A DNA stretch of 49,722 nucleotides from Actinomycetota bacterium (GCA_021325435.1 JAJPHE010000106.1:1-49722), one strand, 5' to 3'. Positions 33,042 through 41,165 are shown, counted from the first letter of the stretch. Numbers and translations: made by a program. Notes: generated by a model not told the origin, from the letters alone.

Positions 33042-34331
33042 TCACTGGATCCGCCCGAGGCCGGCGGCGGCATAGGCGCTTTCGGCGTGCTGGCTGGTGT
33101 CCAGCCCCTCGGCCTCGTCGTCGGGACTGACCCGCAGGCCGATGACGGAGTGGACGACCCGGGCGATCAGGTAAGTGGCGCCGAAGGCGTAGGCCATGCT
33201 CACCACGGTGGCGAGCAGCTGCTGGCCGAGGAGGTGGAGCCCGCCGTGGGAGGCCAGCCCGTTGGACCCGGCCGGGTTGATGGCGTGGGCGGCGAACACG
33301 CCGAGCAGGACCATGCCCACGATCCCCCCGATGCCGTGCACGGCCACCACGTCGAGCGAGTCGTCGTAGCGGAACCGGAACTTCAGCCGCACGGCCAGCA
33401 GGCACACGATGCCGGCGGCGAAGCCGATGGCGATCGACGGCAGGGTGCCGACGAAGCCGGCGCACGGGGTGATCGCCACCATGCCGGCCACCGCCCCGGA
33501 GGCGGCGCCGAGGGTCGTGGGCTTGCCGTCGGCCCGGACCGCCTCGAGGAAGATCCAGCCCAGCAGGCCGGCCGCCGCCGCCAGCTGGGTGTTGACCAGC
33601 GCCTGGGTGGCCACCCCGCTGGCGCCGAGGGCCGAGCCGGCGTTGAAGCCGAACCACCCGAACCACAGGATGCCGGCGCCGAGGAGGGTGAAGGGCAGGG
33701 AGTGGGGTGACATCAGCTCCTCCGGCCAGCCCCGGCGCCGCCCGACGACCATGGCGGCGGCGAGGGAGGAGAACCCGGAGTTGATCTCCACGACCGTCCC
33801 CCCGGCGAAGTCGAGCACCCCGCGGTGGTACAGCCAGCCCCCGGGGCTGAAAGACCAGTGGGCGATCGGCGCGTAGACCAGCAGCAGCCACACCGACACG
33901 AACACCACGAAGCCGGTGAACCTCAGCCGGTCGGCGGTGGCCCCGGTGATGAGCGCCGGCGTGATGATGGCGAACATCATCTGGAAGACCATGAACGCCA
34001 GCGGCGGGATGGTGAGGTGGAACCCGGGGACGCCGTTGGCGATGTGGCGCAGGCCGACCATGTCAAGGCCGCCGATGAGCCCGTGGCCGGCGTCGGGCCC
34101 GAAGGCGAGGGTGAAACCGATCAGCACCCACAGCACGCTGACGATGCCCATGCAGAAGAAGTTCTGCATGATGATGCCGAGCACGTTCTTGGCCCGGACC
34201 ATGCCGCCGTAGAACAGGGCCAGGCCCGGGGTCATGAACAGGACCAGCCCGGCGGAGACCAGCACCCATGCCGTGTCTCCCGGGTTCGATCCGCTGCCGG
34301 TGGCCGTGACGGCCAGAACGCTTCCGCCCAT
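33042..34331 (-). CDS. amt: ammonium transporter (Amt)
   Basis: 429 residues from ATG 34331; extension to 34451 overlaps the divergent gene and is rejected. Around eleven membrane segments can be traced, with Amt motifs VLFMTPGLALFYGGMVRAKN, FQMMFAIITPALITGATADR, GILWFGWFGFNAGSALGASG and GIGGIVGMVLLGVFAAHAI. Two conserved histidine regions of the pore fit DVVAVHGIGG and FxMMFAII-type blocks. It imports ammonium and is gated by PII from the next gene. I do not see a GlnR-box in the 93-bp divergent region. Confidence 0.95.
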   Translation of the reverse strand: MGGSVLAVTATGSGSNPGDTAWVLVSAGLVLFMTPGLALFYGGMVRAKNVLGIIMQNFFCMGIVSVLWVLIGFTLAFGPDAGHGLIGGLDMVGLRHIANGVPGFHLTIPPLAFMVFQMMFAIITPALITGATADRLRFTGFVVFVSVWLLLVYAPIAHWSFSPGGWLYHRGVLDFAGGTVVEINSGFSSLAAAMVVGRRRGWPEELMSPHSLPFTLLGAGILWFGWFGFNAGSALGASGVATQALVNTQLAAAAGLLGWIFLEAVRADGKPTTLGAASGAVAGMVAITPCAGFVGTLPSIAIGFAAGIVCLLAVRLKFRFRYDDSLDVVAVHGIGGIVGMVLLGVFAAHAINPAGSNGLASHGGLHLLGQQLLATVVSMAYAFGATYLIARVVHSVIGLRVSPDDEAEGLDTSQHAESAYAAAGLGRIQ

Positions 34332-34424
34332 GTCGCAACCTCGCCTCGCCGGTGGACCGGCGCAAGCTAGCGGCGCCTCGCCGGGAGGGACAGATGGGCG
34401 CCCGCCGTCTGGCACCATGGACGG

Positions 34425-34616
34425 GTGGGAGTACGCGAAGACTGCCGTCACTACGTGATGCAGACCAACCGGGCCGGCGAGAAGCTGGAGCGGTGCCGGG
34501 TCGGCGCCAACGCTGACCTGCCCTTCGCCTGCCCGGAGGGCTGCCTGTTCTTCGAGGCCCGCAACGTTTCCGCCGCCGGCTGGAAGATCGGCGACGACCA
34601 GCGCCCCAACCGGTAG
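34425..34616 (+). CDS. small four-cysteine conserved protein
   Basis: 63 residues from GTG 34425. Four cysteines at 7, 24, 36 and 40 lie in DCRHYV, ERCRVG and FACPEGCLFFE. The spacing C-x16-C-x11-C-x3-C and the conserved PFACPEGC block fit a small metal-binding protein I recall as widespread but uncharacterised in Actinobacteria. It is divergent from amt (93-bp gap). No ribosome binding site is obvious, so the GTG choice is tentative. Confidence 0.65.
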   Translation: MGVREDCRHYVMQTNRAGEKLERCRVGANADLPFACPEGCLFFEARNVSAAGWKIGDDQRPNR

Positions 34617-34634
34617 CAGGCCGCCCCGCGAGGC

Positions 34635-35090
34635 CTAGCCGCCCGGGGAGGGCCGGCCGTGCCGGCGACGATGCTCCCACGCCTTGGCCGCCCCCCAGGC
34701 GATGGCGGCCTCCCCCGCCTCCTCGCTCAGGTCGGCCATGGTCGCCGGGGTGAGGTCGTAGACGTCGTCGGGGAACCGCTCGACGGTAAAGGCGTCGCGC
34801 TCGACCGGTGGGACCCCCCGGGTGGCGAGGATCCGGGCGGGCCACGCCACTGCCTGGCGGACCAGGGCGAGCGGCGTGGTGGACTGTGCGTCGATGTCGG
34901 CTTCCAACAGCGCCCGCAGCCGGGGGACCAGCTCGCCGGCGGCGGCCCGCCCCGCTTCCTGCGCCTCGGTCCGGGCCAGGGGGTCCACCGTCCCGAACGC
35001 GTCGTCGAGGCGGCGCTCGACGCAGGCGAGCACCCAGCCCGGTAGGGCGGACTCGACCGACTCGAGCAGCCGGAGGGCGACGTCGTCCAC
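34635..35090 (-). CDS. hypothetical helical protein
   Basis: 151 residues from GTG 35090, preceded by AGGATG; a longer frame to 35177 would overlap the divergent gene and lacks features. LRLLESVESALPGWVLACVE, GRAAAGELVPRLRALLEADI and PLALVRQAVAWPARILATRG are strongly helical, then DVYDLTPATMADLSEEAGEA. It has the look of a soluble all-alpha actinobacterial protein. No family recognised. Confidence 0.65.
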   Translation of the reverse strand: MDDVALRLLESVESALPGWVLACVERRLDDAFGTVDPLARTEAQEAGRAAAGELVPRLRALLEADIDAQSTTPLALVRQAVAWPARILATRGVPPVERDAFTVERFPDDVYDLTPATMADLSEEAGEAAIAWGAAKAWEHRRRHGRPSPGG

Positions 35091-35132
35091 GCCGACATCC
35101 TGGCCCGGAACGGCGCCGGAGACGGCCCCCCG

Positions 35133-35417
35133 ATGAGGATCCGGGCCCTGTCGGTGTTCGAGGGCGTCGTCTACCACTGCTACGCGGTCACTGACGACAA
35201 CCCGTGCCGGCCGACCCTGGAGGTCGACGCCCGCACCGGGCCCGGCGACCTCGACGCCGGCCCGCTAATGGTCACCTGGGGCGACTACGTGCGCATGGCC
35301 GGGTTGGAGCGGGCCGAGCAGTGCGTGGAGGAGCTGCGCCGGAGAAACCGCCTGGTAACCCACCTGGGCGTGGTGCACGTGTCCTTCCCGACGTGGACGC
35401 CGGTGGCGGACGACTAG
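35133..35417 (+). CDS. small hypothetical protein
   Basis: 94 residues from ATG 35133. IRALSVFEGVVYHCYAVTDD and VTWGDYVRMAGLERAEQCVE precede RLVTHLGVVHVSFPTWTPVA. It appears as a compact alpha/beta protein, with no catalytic motif. It starts 43 bp from the divergent helical protein and ends 12 bp before the convergent NIL protein. No family recognised. Confidence 0.58.
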   Translation: MRIRALSVFEGVVYHCYAVTDDNPCRPTLEVDARTGPGDLDAGPLMVTWGDYVRMAGLERAEQCVEELRRRNRLVTHLGVVHVSFPTWTPVADD

Positions 35418-35429
35418 AGGGCGGGCCCG

Positions 35430-35669
35430 CTATCCCTCGACGATGTCGGCCAGTAGGTCGACCTGCACGCCGAGGTCGCGCATCCAGCCGATGGCCCGCT
35501 CGAGGGCGTCCTGCTCGCCTCCGAGCTCGCAGATGATCCAGCCCATCGTCTCCTCGACGTTGGCCCGGCGGATGTTGGGCAGCACGTCGAACTCCCTCAC
35601 CATGCGGCCGATGATCGGCTGTTTGACGAGTTGCTCCGGGAAGGTGAGCTTCACCCTGACGTGGGTCAT
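35430..35669 (-). CDS. stand-alone NIL-domain protein
   Basis: 79 residues from ATG 35669, preceded by GGAGG. THVRVKLTFPEQLVKQPIIG and FDVLPNIRRANVEETMGWII with ICELGGEQDALERAIGWM are the NIL domain (a ferredoxin-like ligand-binding domain known from methionine ABC transporters and sulfur-metabolism ferredoxins). The ATG overlaps the larE stop as ATGA, so the two are translationally coupled. It has no [4Fe-4S] motif, unlike NIL-ferredoxins. Role probably in sulfur or sulfur-amino-acid metabolism (inference). Confidence 0.88.
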   Translation of the reverse strand: MTHVRVKLTFPEQLVKQPIIGRMVREFDVLPNIRRANVEETMGWIICELGGEQDALERAIGWMRDLGVQVDLLADIVEG

Positions 35670-36472
35670 GGTTCCTCCGTGGCGAGGGCCCGGTTCAGGT
35701 TGCCGGAGCGGAATCCCTCGAGGTCCAGGGTGGCATACCCGTAGCCGGCGGCGCGCACGGCGTCGGCCACCTCGCGCCGCAGCTCGAGGGCGCGGGCCAG
35801 CTCGTCCTCGGCCAGCTCGATGCGGGCCACATCCCCGTAGTGGCGGACCCGCAGCTGGCGGAACCCGAGCGCCCTCAGCGCCGACTCGGCCCGGGCGACC
35901 GATGACAGCACCCCGAGGGTCACCGGGGTCCCATAGGGGACGCGCGAGGCGAGGCAGGCGGCCGCCGGCTTGTCCCACGTGCGCAGGCCGAGCCGGCGCG
36001 AGTCCTGACGCACGCCCGCCTTGTCGTATCCGGCCTCGACGAGCGGGAACACCGCGCCTGCCTCCGCCGCCGCCCGCTGCCCGGGGCGGTGGTCCCCGAG
36101 GTCGTCGAGGTTGACGCCGAGGACGACGGTGGCGCCGGCCCCATGGGCGGCCGGGCCCAGCACGGACATCAGCGCCGACTTGCAGTGGTAGCAGCGGTCC
36201 CCGTCGTTGGCCGCGTAAGCCGGGTCGGCGAGCTCACCGGTCTCCACCTCGGTCCAGACCAGGCCCCACTCGGCCGCCAGGGCGGCGCAGTCAACCCGCT
36301 CCTCGGGAGCAAGCGACGGCGACACCGCCGTGAAGGCCGGGGCCGACTCGCAACCCAGGGTGTCGGCCGCCACCCAGGCGAGGAAGGCCGAGTCGGCCCC
36401 CCCGCTGAACGCCACCGCCACCCTTCCGAGGCCTTGGAGGACGCGGCGGAGGTCTCCGAGTTCGCCGGCCAC
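35666..36472 (-). CDS. larE: ATP-dependent sacrificial sulfur transferase LarE-like
   Basis: 268 residues from GTG 36472. The PP-loop is VAVAFSGGADSAFLAWVAAD. Other LarE blocks are NDGDRCYHCKSALMSVLG, VVLGVNLDDLGDHRPGQRAA, RTWDKPAAACLASRVPYGTP (a LarE signature with the candidate sacrificial cysteine ACLASR) and FRQLRVRHYGDVARIELA. In lactic acid bacteria LarE adds sulfur to build the nickel-pincer cofactor, using LarB and LarC; neither is present here. It begins 1 bp after the chdC stop and overlaps the NIL gene, a tight three-gene operon. The role here may be a different sulfur insertion. Confidence 0.9.
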   Translation of the reverse strand: MAGELGDLRRVLQGLGRVAVAFSGGADSAFLAWVAADTLGCESAPAFTAVSPSLAPEERVDCAALAAEWGLVWTEVETGELADPAYAANDGDRCYHCKSALMSVLGPAAHGAGATVVLGVNLDDLGDHRPGQRAAAEAGAVFPLVEAGYDKAGVRQDSRRLGLRTWDKPAAACLASRVPYGTPVTLGVLSSVARAESALRALGFRQLRVRHYGDVARIELAEDELARALELRREVADAVRAAGYGYATLDLEGFRSGNLNRALATEEP

Positions 36473-36473
36473 C

Positions 36474-37157
36474 TTAGGAACGCCCCAAGCGGTTGAGCAG
36501 CTCGTCGACGTCGGCGACCATGCCGGCGTAGAACGGGCCGAACTCGGCGTAGCGGGCCGAAGCCGGGTCGAAGCGCATGGTGTACACGACCTCTTTGAGG
36601 TCATCGGGGGTGCGTCCGAACAGTGTGACGCCCCATTCCCAGTCGTCCAGGCCGGTGGAGCCGGTGATGAGCTGCAAGATGCGCCCGGCGAACTTGCGGC
36701 CCACGGCTCCGTGGCCGTACATGAGCTCCTTGCGATCGTCGAAGGGCAGCTCGTACCAGTTCTGCTCGGGCTGGCGCCGCTTCGACATCGGGTAGAAGCA
36801 GATCGCCGGCATCCCCTCGGGTGGGAGCCGCGGGTAGAGGCGAGCCCGCTTCATCTCGTCGGGGACGCCGGCGGCGTACTCAGACAGCTCGGTGAGCGAC
36901 ACGTACGACGACGTCAGTTCGAGCCCGGCGTCCTGCAGCGACGACTGAAGGGCTCGCAACCGCCACAGGTCCGGTCCCAGGGCGAAGAACCCGGCGTCCG
37001 CCTTGTGACCGAGCACGGCGAACGACACCACCTGATGGTCGTCCTCACCGCAGGCCTTGACGGCCGCGGCCACGGCCCCGCGGTCCACGCCGGGGCCCAC
37101 CCGAAAGAACAGGTGCAGCGCCCCCCACCCGACCGACGGGCTCACCGGCGTGCTCAT
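36474..37157 (-). CDS. chdC: coproheme decarboxylase (ChdC/HemQ)
   Basis: 227 residues from ATG 37157. The chlorite-dismutase fold is marked by ICFYPMSKRRQPEQNWYELP (YPMSKRR, the ChdC signature) and MYGHGAVGRKFAGRILQLIT, which contains the proximal heme histidine; DDWEWGVTLFGRTPDDLKEV follows. The distal Q or L position is not assigned here. It converts coproheme III to heme b in the Gram-positive coproporphyrin pathway. It heads the chdC-larE-NIL operon and is divergent from the SpoIID-like gene (62-bp gap). Confidence 0.93.
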   Translation of the reverse strand: MSTPVSPSVGWGALHLFFRVGPGVDRGAVAAAVKACGEDDHQVVSFAVLGHKADAGFFALGPDLWRLRALQSSLQDAGLELTSSYVSLTELSEYAAGVPDEMKRARLYPRLPPEGMPAICFYPMSKRRQPEQNWYELPFDDRKELMYGHGAVGRKFAGRILQLITGSTGLDDWEWGVTLFGRTPDDLKEVVYTMRFDPASARYAEFGPFYAGMVADVDELLNRLGRS

Positions 37158-37219
37158 CGACCCAATCCTACGGGCGCCCCGCTTGGCCCAAGGCCCCGAC
37201 GCTGGCCCACCATGTCGGG

Positions 37220-38893
37220 GTGCCCCGGGCCCTGGTCGCCGTCGCCGCCGCCCTGGCGTTGGCGTCGGCCCTGCCGCCGGCGGTCGCCGACAGCGGCGGC
37301 GTGCCGGTGGTGGTGATCACCGGGCGGGGCTTCGGCCACGGCGTGGGCCTGTCCCAGGACGGGGCCTACTGGATGGGCCGGGCCGGGTACGGGACGCTGC
37401 AGATCCTGGGCCAGTTCTTCCCGGGGACCTCGCTGGCCACCGCCGGGGGCCAGATGAGGGTGCTGGTGGACACGGCCGCCGGCTCCGGCTCCGGCGCCCA
37501 GACGGTCGTGTCCTTCCCTGACGGCGGCCAGGTGCAAGACGCCCTGTCGGGCCAGCAGTCGCCCGGGTTCCCGGTACGGGTGCCGGCTGGCGGCGCCGCC
37601 ACCATCTCCTGGTCTGCCGGCCGCTACCGGGTGTCGGTTTCCGGCGGCGGGTCGGCCGCCCCCGGGTCCGCCGAGTGGACGGCAGCCCGGATCGCCGCCC
37701 CGTCGGTGTCGGTGCCGACCAGCTCGACCACCACCACGACCAGCCCGTCCATCACCGTGCCGTCGAGCACGACGACCACCACCTCTCCGCATCCGACCGT
37801 GCCGGCCACCCCGACCACGACCACGACGGCGACGACGGTCCCCCCGTCCACCACCAGCACCACGACGGGGGCGCCCCCGCCCGGTGGCGGCCCGACCTCG
37901 GGCCGGCCCTTGTGGGCGGTGCCCGACAACAGCTCGGTGGTGGGGGTGACGGCCACCGGCCGCACCTACCGGGGGGTGCTCGAGACGGTGGCCAACACCG
38001 GCGCCACCACGTCCCTCGACGTCGTCAACCAGCTCGACGTCGAGCAGTACCTGCGGGGCATGGGCGAGGTGCAGAACCCGTCGTGGCCGCTCACGTCGTT
38101 GCAGGCCCAGGTGATCGTGGAGCGGACCTACGCCCTGCGGGCCATGGCGGCCGCCGGCGAGATCTGCGCCGACACCCGGTGCCAGGTGTATCTCGGCACC
38201 CAGGGCGAGTATTCGGCCCAGGACCGGGCCGTGTCGAGCACCCGCGGTTACGTGCTCGCCTGGAATGGGGCGCTGGCCGCCACGGTCTTCTCGGCCAACG
38301 GCGGCGGGTTCAGCGCGTCACCGCAGGAGGGGTTTGGCACCTCGGACGCCGGCTACCCCTACCTGCGGGCCGCCCCGTACCTGACGCACGACCCGATGCC
38401 GTGGAACCTGACGGTGGCGTTGTCCGACGTGGCCGCCCGACTGGGCTACTCCGGCCCGGTGTCGGACGTGCACGTGACCGCCACCGGGCCGTCGGGACGA
38501 GCGACCGCCGTCACCGTGGACGGGGCCAGCGGAAGCCTGACGGTCACCGGCATCGCCTTCGCCGGCGCCCTCGGCCTCAAGTCGACCCTGTTTCAGCTCA
38601 GCGGCGGGGTGTCCGCCACCGCGCCCCCGCCACCTCCCCCGGCCGCGCCACCGACCCAGGCCCTGCCCAGTGACGGCCCGGCCATCAGCCGGGCGGTGAC
38701 GTCTCCGGCCCCGAACGTGTCGCCGTTCGGCGCCCTCGACGCCGGGCCTGCCGGGGGCACCGGTCACCGCCAGCCGTGGAGTGGCCCGTGGCAGCTGACG
38801 GCGTTGGCCCTCGCCCTGGCGGTGGAAGGCTTGACCACCGCGACCGTCGTACGCCGGCGCGACGAGGTCCTCTTCGTCCTGCGCCGGATGTAG
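37220..38893 (+). CDS. exported SpoIID/LytB-domain protein with permuted motif order and C-terminal TM
   Basis: 557 residues. Residues 1-24 are a signal peptide. GRGFGHGVGLSQDGAYWMG (35-53) is the SpoIID GHGVGxSQ block, followed by ILGQFFPGTSL. A Thr/Ser/Pro linker (about 167-225) leads to LDVVNQLDVEQYLRGMGEVQ, with candidate general acid E283, then SWPLTSLQAQVIVERTYALR and YSAQDRAVSSTRGYVLAW. In SpoIID of Bacillus the GHGVG block comes last; here it comes first, an order I recall in other actinobacteria. A C-terminal membrane segment (WQLTALALALAVEGLTTATV) and basic tail anchor it. It may cut or remodel peptidoglycan. Confidence 0.85.
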   Translation: MPRALVAVAAALALASALPPAVADSGGVPVVVITGRGFGHGVGLSQDGAYWMGRAGYGTLQILGQFFPGTSLATAGGQMRVLVDTAAGSGSGAQTVVSFPDGGQVQDALSGQQSPGFPVRVPAGGAATISWSAGRYRVSVSGGGSAAPGSAEWTAARIAAPSVSVPTSSTTTTTSPSITVPSSTTTTTSPHPTVPATPTTTTTATTVPPSTTSTTTGAPPPGGGPTSGRPLWAVPDNSSVVGVTATGRTYRGVLETVANTGATTSLDVVNQLDVEQYLRGMGEVQNPSWPLTSLQAQVIVERTYALRAMAAAGEICADTRCQVYLGTQGEYSAQDRAVSSTRGYVLAWNGALAATVFSANGGGFSASPQEGFGTSDAGYPYLRAAPYLTHDPMPWNLTVALSDVAARLGYSGPVSDVHVTATGPSGRATAVTVDGASGSLTVTGIAFAGALGLKSTLFQLSGGVSATAPPPPPPAAPPTQALPSDGPAISRAVTSPAPNVSPFGALDAGPAGGTGHRQPWSGPWQLTALALALAVEGLTTATVVRRRDEVLFVLRRM

Positions 38894-38900
38894 GCGCGCC

Positions 38901-38926
38901 GAGGGGGCGCCCGAAGGCGCCCCCTC
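38901..38926. terminator. bidirectional terminator hairpin between convergent genes
   Basis: GAGGGGGCGCC (38901-38911), loop CGAA, GGCGCCCCCTC (38916-38926): an 11-bp perfect stem with a tetraloop. It sits between the SpoIID-like stop and the cupredoxin stop, the expected place for a shared terminator, though U-tracts are weak. Confidence 0.7.
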
Positions 38927-38945
38927 TGAACGAGCGTGTTGCAGC

Positions 38946-40949
38946 TCAGCTGACCAGCACGACTCCGGTCATCATCTGGTGGAAGCCACACTGGAACGGG
39001 TAAGCGCCAGCGTCGGCGAAGGTGAACGTGTAGCTGGTGCGGGTGGGTAGGGCGTTGGGGTTGCCAGCGGGGATGTTGATCAGGATCCCCGAGCTGCCCA
39101 GGCTGTAGGTGCCGTCGATGCCGACCACGGGAGCGTTGAGCTTCATGGCGCCCGTCGAGCCGTGGAAGGTGGCGTCGCCGAAGCTGAACACGCCGCCGTC
39201 CTTGCCCACCAACCAGTAGCCCTGGCCCGTCGGCGTGGAAACCATGCCCACGATCGGGGCAGCCAGGTGGAGGTTGCCGGTCGAACCGTGGAAGACGGCA
39301 TCCCCGAAGGTGAAGATGCCGCCGTCACTGGCCACCTCGTAGTACCCGCCGCCGTCGGCCGTGCCGGTGATCCCCACTATCGGGGCGTTGAGCTTCTTGC
39401 CGCCCATCGACCCGAGATACGGCGCCCCGTTCAGGGTGAAGATGCCGCCGTCCTTGGCGACCAGCCAGAAGCCGGGCGGACCGCCGGGGTTGTTGGCCGG
39501 GGCGGCGCCGACGATGGGCGCGGCCAGATGTCCGGGCACCTGACCCGACGCCACCGGAGGCGCCCCGGGCCCGAAGCTGTAGGTGGAGCCGTCGGCCCCG
39601 AAGAGGATGTAGCCCTGTCCGAAGGGGTCGGCCAGCATCGACACGATCGGGGCGGCGATCTTCTTGCCGCCCTCGGAACCGAAGAAGCCGGCGTCGCCGT
39701 AGGTGAAGATGCCGCCGTCGGCGGCCACCTCGTAGTAGCCGCCCTGGTCACCGGTGGTGGCGGTGGCCACGATGGGCGAGTTCAGACGGATGTTTCCTGC
39801 CGACCCGTAGAACTTGGACTGGCCGAAGTCGAAGATGCCGCCGTCGGAGGCGACCATCCGGTACGCCGGCGACTGGATGGTCGCCGTACCCCGGGGCGCC
39901 GGCAGGAACGAAGCCTCGAAGTTGGCCCCCGAGGCGCAGCCGAAGTTGGGTGGGCCAGCCTGCAATCCGCCCTGCGAAGGCGTGTCGCCGCTGGCACCCT
40001 CGCACAGGCCGTTGAAGTCGAACGGGCTGTAGACGTGCGTAGCCTGGGGCGGGAACTCGACCGTGTGCGGTTCGCTCTTGCTGCCGTAGTTCCACGTGAC
40101 GTGGTCCCCGTGGGCGATCTTGAGCGTTCCCGGCAGGAACTCCATGAGCTCGACGTACTGGGTGGCCACTCCCGCGTTCACCGTATGGGTGTGGGTGCCG
40201 TCGGCGTTGGTGGTCACCTGGTCCACGTTGGCGGCCGACTCGGCGGCGAGGGCGTCAGAGGTGTCCGATTGCGCCTGTGATTGAGCGGCGGTGTTGAGGT
40301 CGGACTGGGCCGACGCCGCCGCGCTGTCGGCGACCACGTTGATCGTCGCCGACGGATTGACGATCGGGTGGCCGAAGTCGACGGCGTTGACACTGCCGGT
40401 GAAGCCGGAAGGCAGGGCCAGCTTCACGAAGAAGTCCGAGCCGGGCCCGACCTGACCGGACGAGACCTGGGCGCTGCCGTCGTAGGGGCAGGGGGTGGTG
40501 GCGTCACCGCAGGCGCCTGGAACGCCCGACCCCGGCGGGGGTGAGCTCGGGCCGAAGATGCCCAGGTTCTGCAGTGGGTTGGCGCCGGACTCGTCGCTGT
40601 CCGGCGAGACCAGTGCGTTGGCCGGGTCGGCGAAGGCCTGGTTGACGCTCTCCCCCTGCTTGAGGATGCCGACGATGTGAAGGCCGTCGCTGGAGGCGGT
40701 GGACGGCACCTTGAAGTCGACGACGTCGCCGTTGTGGACGTTGATGCCGCTGCGGGGGAAGAAGTCGGTGTACTCGAAGTTGTGCCCCGCCGGGGAGCTC
40801 CAGTCCACTCCGACGGTGTAGGTGGTGGGCGTGGTCTGGGCCTGCGAAGAGGCGGCGGGCACCAGCCACACGGCACAGCTGCCGAGGGCGGCGACCACGG
40901 CCATCGCGCCCCGACGAAGCCGCGACCGGGGACTGCTTGTCTGATTCAT
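38946..40949 (-). CDS. exported multidomain cupredoxin with six-unit propeller inserted into the second copper domain
   Basis: 667 residues with a signal peptide (1-37). Residues 43-208 form a first cupredoxin-like domain (YTVGVDWSSPAGHNFEYTDF ... GLHIVGILK ... VDFGHPIVNPSATINVV) that lacks Cys and Met ligands. A second begins at about 255: VELMEFLPGTLKIAHGDHVT and SEPHTVEFPP provide ligand H295. Six 42-residue propeller units then occupy 362-623. The fold resumes with TSYTFTFADAGAYPFQCGFH and MMTGVVLV, giving C654, H657 and M659 or M660, the CxxHxxM cluster of type 1 copper sites. The copper site is therefore split by the inserted propeller. A Ala/Gln/Ser-rich spacer (208-240) separates the two domains. 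Possible role: electron transfer or copper-dependent redox at the cell surface. No partner enzyme is adjacent. Confidence 0.85.
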   Translation of the reverse strand: MNQTSSPRSRLRRGAMAVVAALGSCAVWLVPAASSQAQTTPTTYTVGVDWSSPAGHNFEYTDFFPRSGINVHNGDVVDFKVPSTASSDGLHIVGILKQGESVNQAFADPANALVSPDSDESGANPLQNLGIFGPSSPPPGSGVPGACGDATTPCPYDGSAQVSSGQVGPGSDFFVKLALPSGFTGSVNAVDFGHPIVNPSATINVVADSAAASAQSDLNTAAQSQAQSDTSDALAAESAANVDQVTTNADGTHTHTVNAGVATQYVELMEFLPGTLKIAHGDHVTWNYGSKSEPHTVEFPPQATHVYSPFDFNGLCEGASGDTPSQGGLQAGPPNFGCASGANFEASFLPAPRGTATIQSPAYRMVASDGGIFDFGQSKFYGSAGNIRLNSPIVATATTGDQGGYYEVAADGGIFTYGDAGFFGSEGGKKIAAPIVSMLADPFGQGYILFGADGSTYSFGPGAPPVASGQVPGHLAAPIVGAAPANNPGGPPGFWLVAKDGGIFTLNGAPYLGSMGGKKLNAPIVGITGTADGGGYYEVASDGGIFTFGDAVFHGSTGNLHLAAPIVGMVSTPTGQGYWLVGKDGGVFSFGDATFHGSTGAMKLNAPVVGIDGTYSLGSSGILINIPAGNPNALPTRTSYTFTFADAGAYPFQCGFHQMMTGVVLVS
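39081..39866 (-). repeat. six ~42-residue propeller units in the cupredoxin protein
   Basis: Residues 362-623. Units start with xVASDGGIFDFG, AADGGIFTYGDA, GADGSTYSFGPG, AKDGGIFTLNGA, ASDGGIFTFGDA and GKDGGVFSFGDA. Unit 3 is expanded by a Pro/Gly-rich insertion and unit 6 ends GSSGIL as the cupredoxin resumes. They are the same repeat type as in the GH43-like protein. Confidence 0.8.
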
Positions 40950-41040
40950 CAGGCGCTTCGCCCTTTCTCTCCGCCCGGGGTGGGCTCTCGCCGCGCCTCA
41001 CCCAGACGGGGCGGCGCGTTTCATCGAACGACGGTACCGG

Positions 41041-41090
41041 CGCCTGTTTCGTGAACCAAGTACCTCGCACCGGTTTTCTCGTAACAGGCG
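41041..41090. repeat. 8-bp inverted repeat upstream of the cupredoxin gene
   Basis: CGCCTGTT (41041-41048) and AACAGGCG (41083-41090) are inverted; extending the arms to 13 bases gives 11 matches. The 34-base spacer is AT-richer than average, as expected of a promoter. It lies 92 bp or more upstream of the cupredoxin start, a reasonable operator position (inference). Confidence 0.45.
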
Positions 41091-41165
41091 ACCATTTTCG
41101 GACCGTTGACAGCGCCATCGCTCGGTGACGCTGAGTGGTTAGTTGACCTTGACGGGGGAAACAGA

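Noticed and set aside
34332-34424. Possible GlnR-box in the amt promoter region
   Set aside because: No convincing GTnAC-n6-GnAAC motif is present.
37720-37880. Thr/Ser codon repeats (ACC/ACG runs) that look like a tandem DNA repeat
   Set aside because: They encode a Thr/Ser/Pro linker in the SpoIID-like protein; no CRISPR-like spacing.
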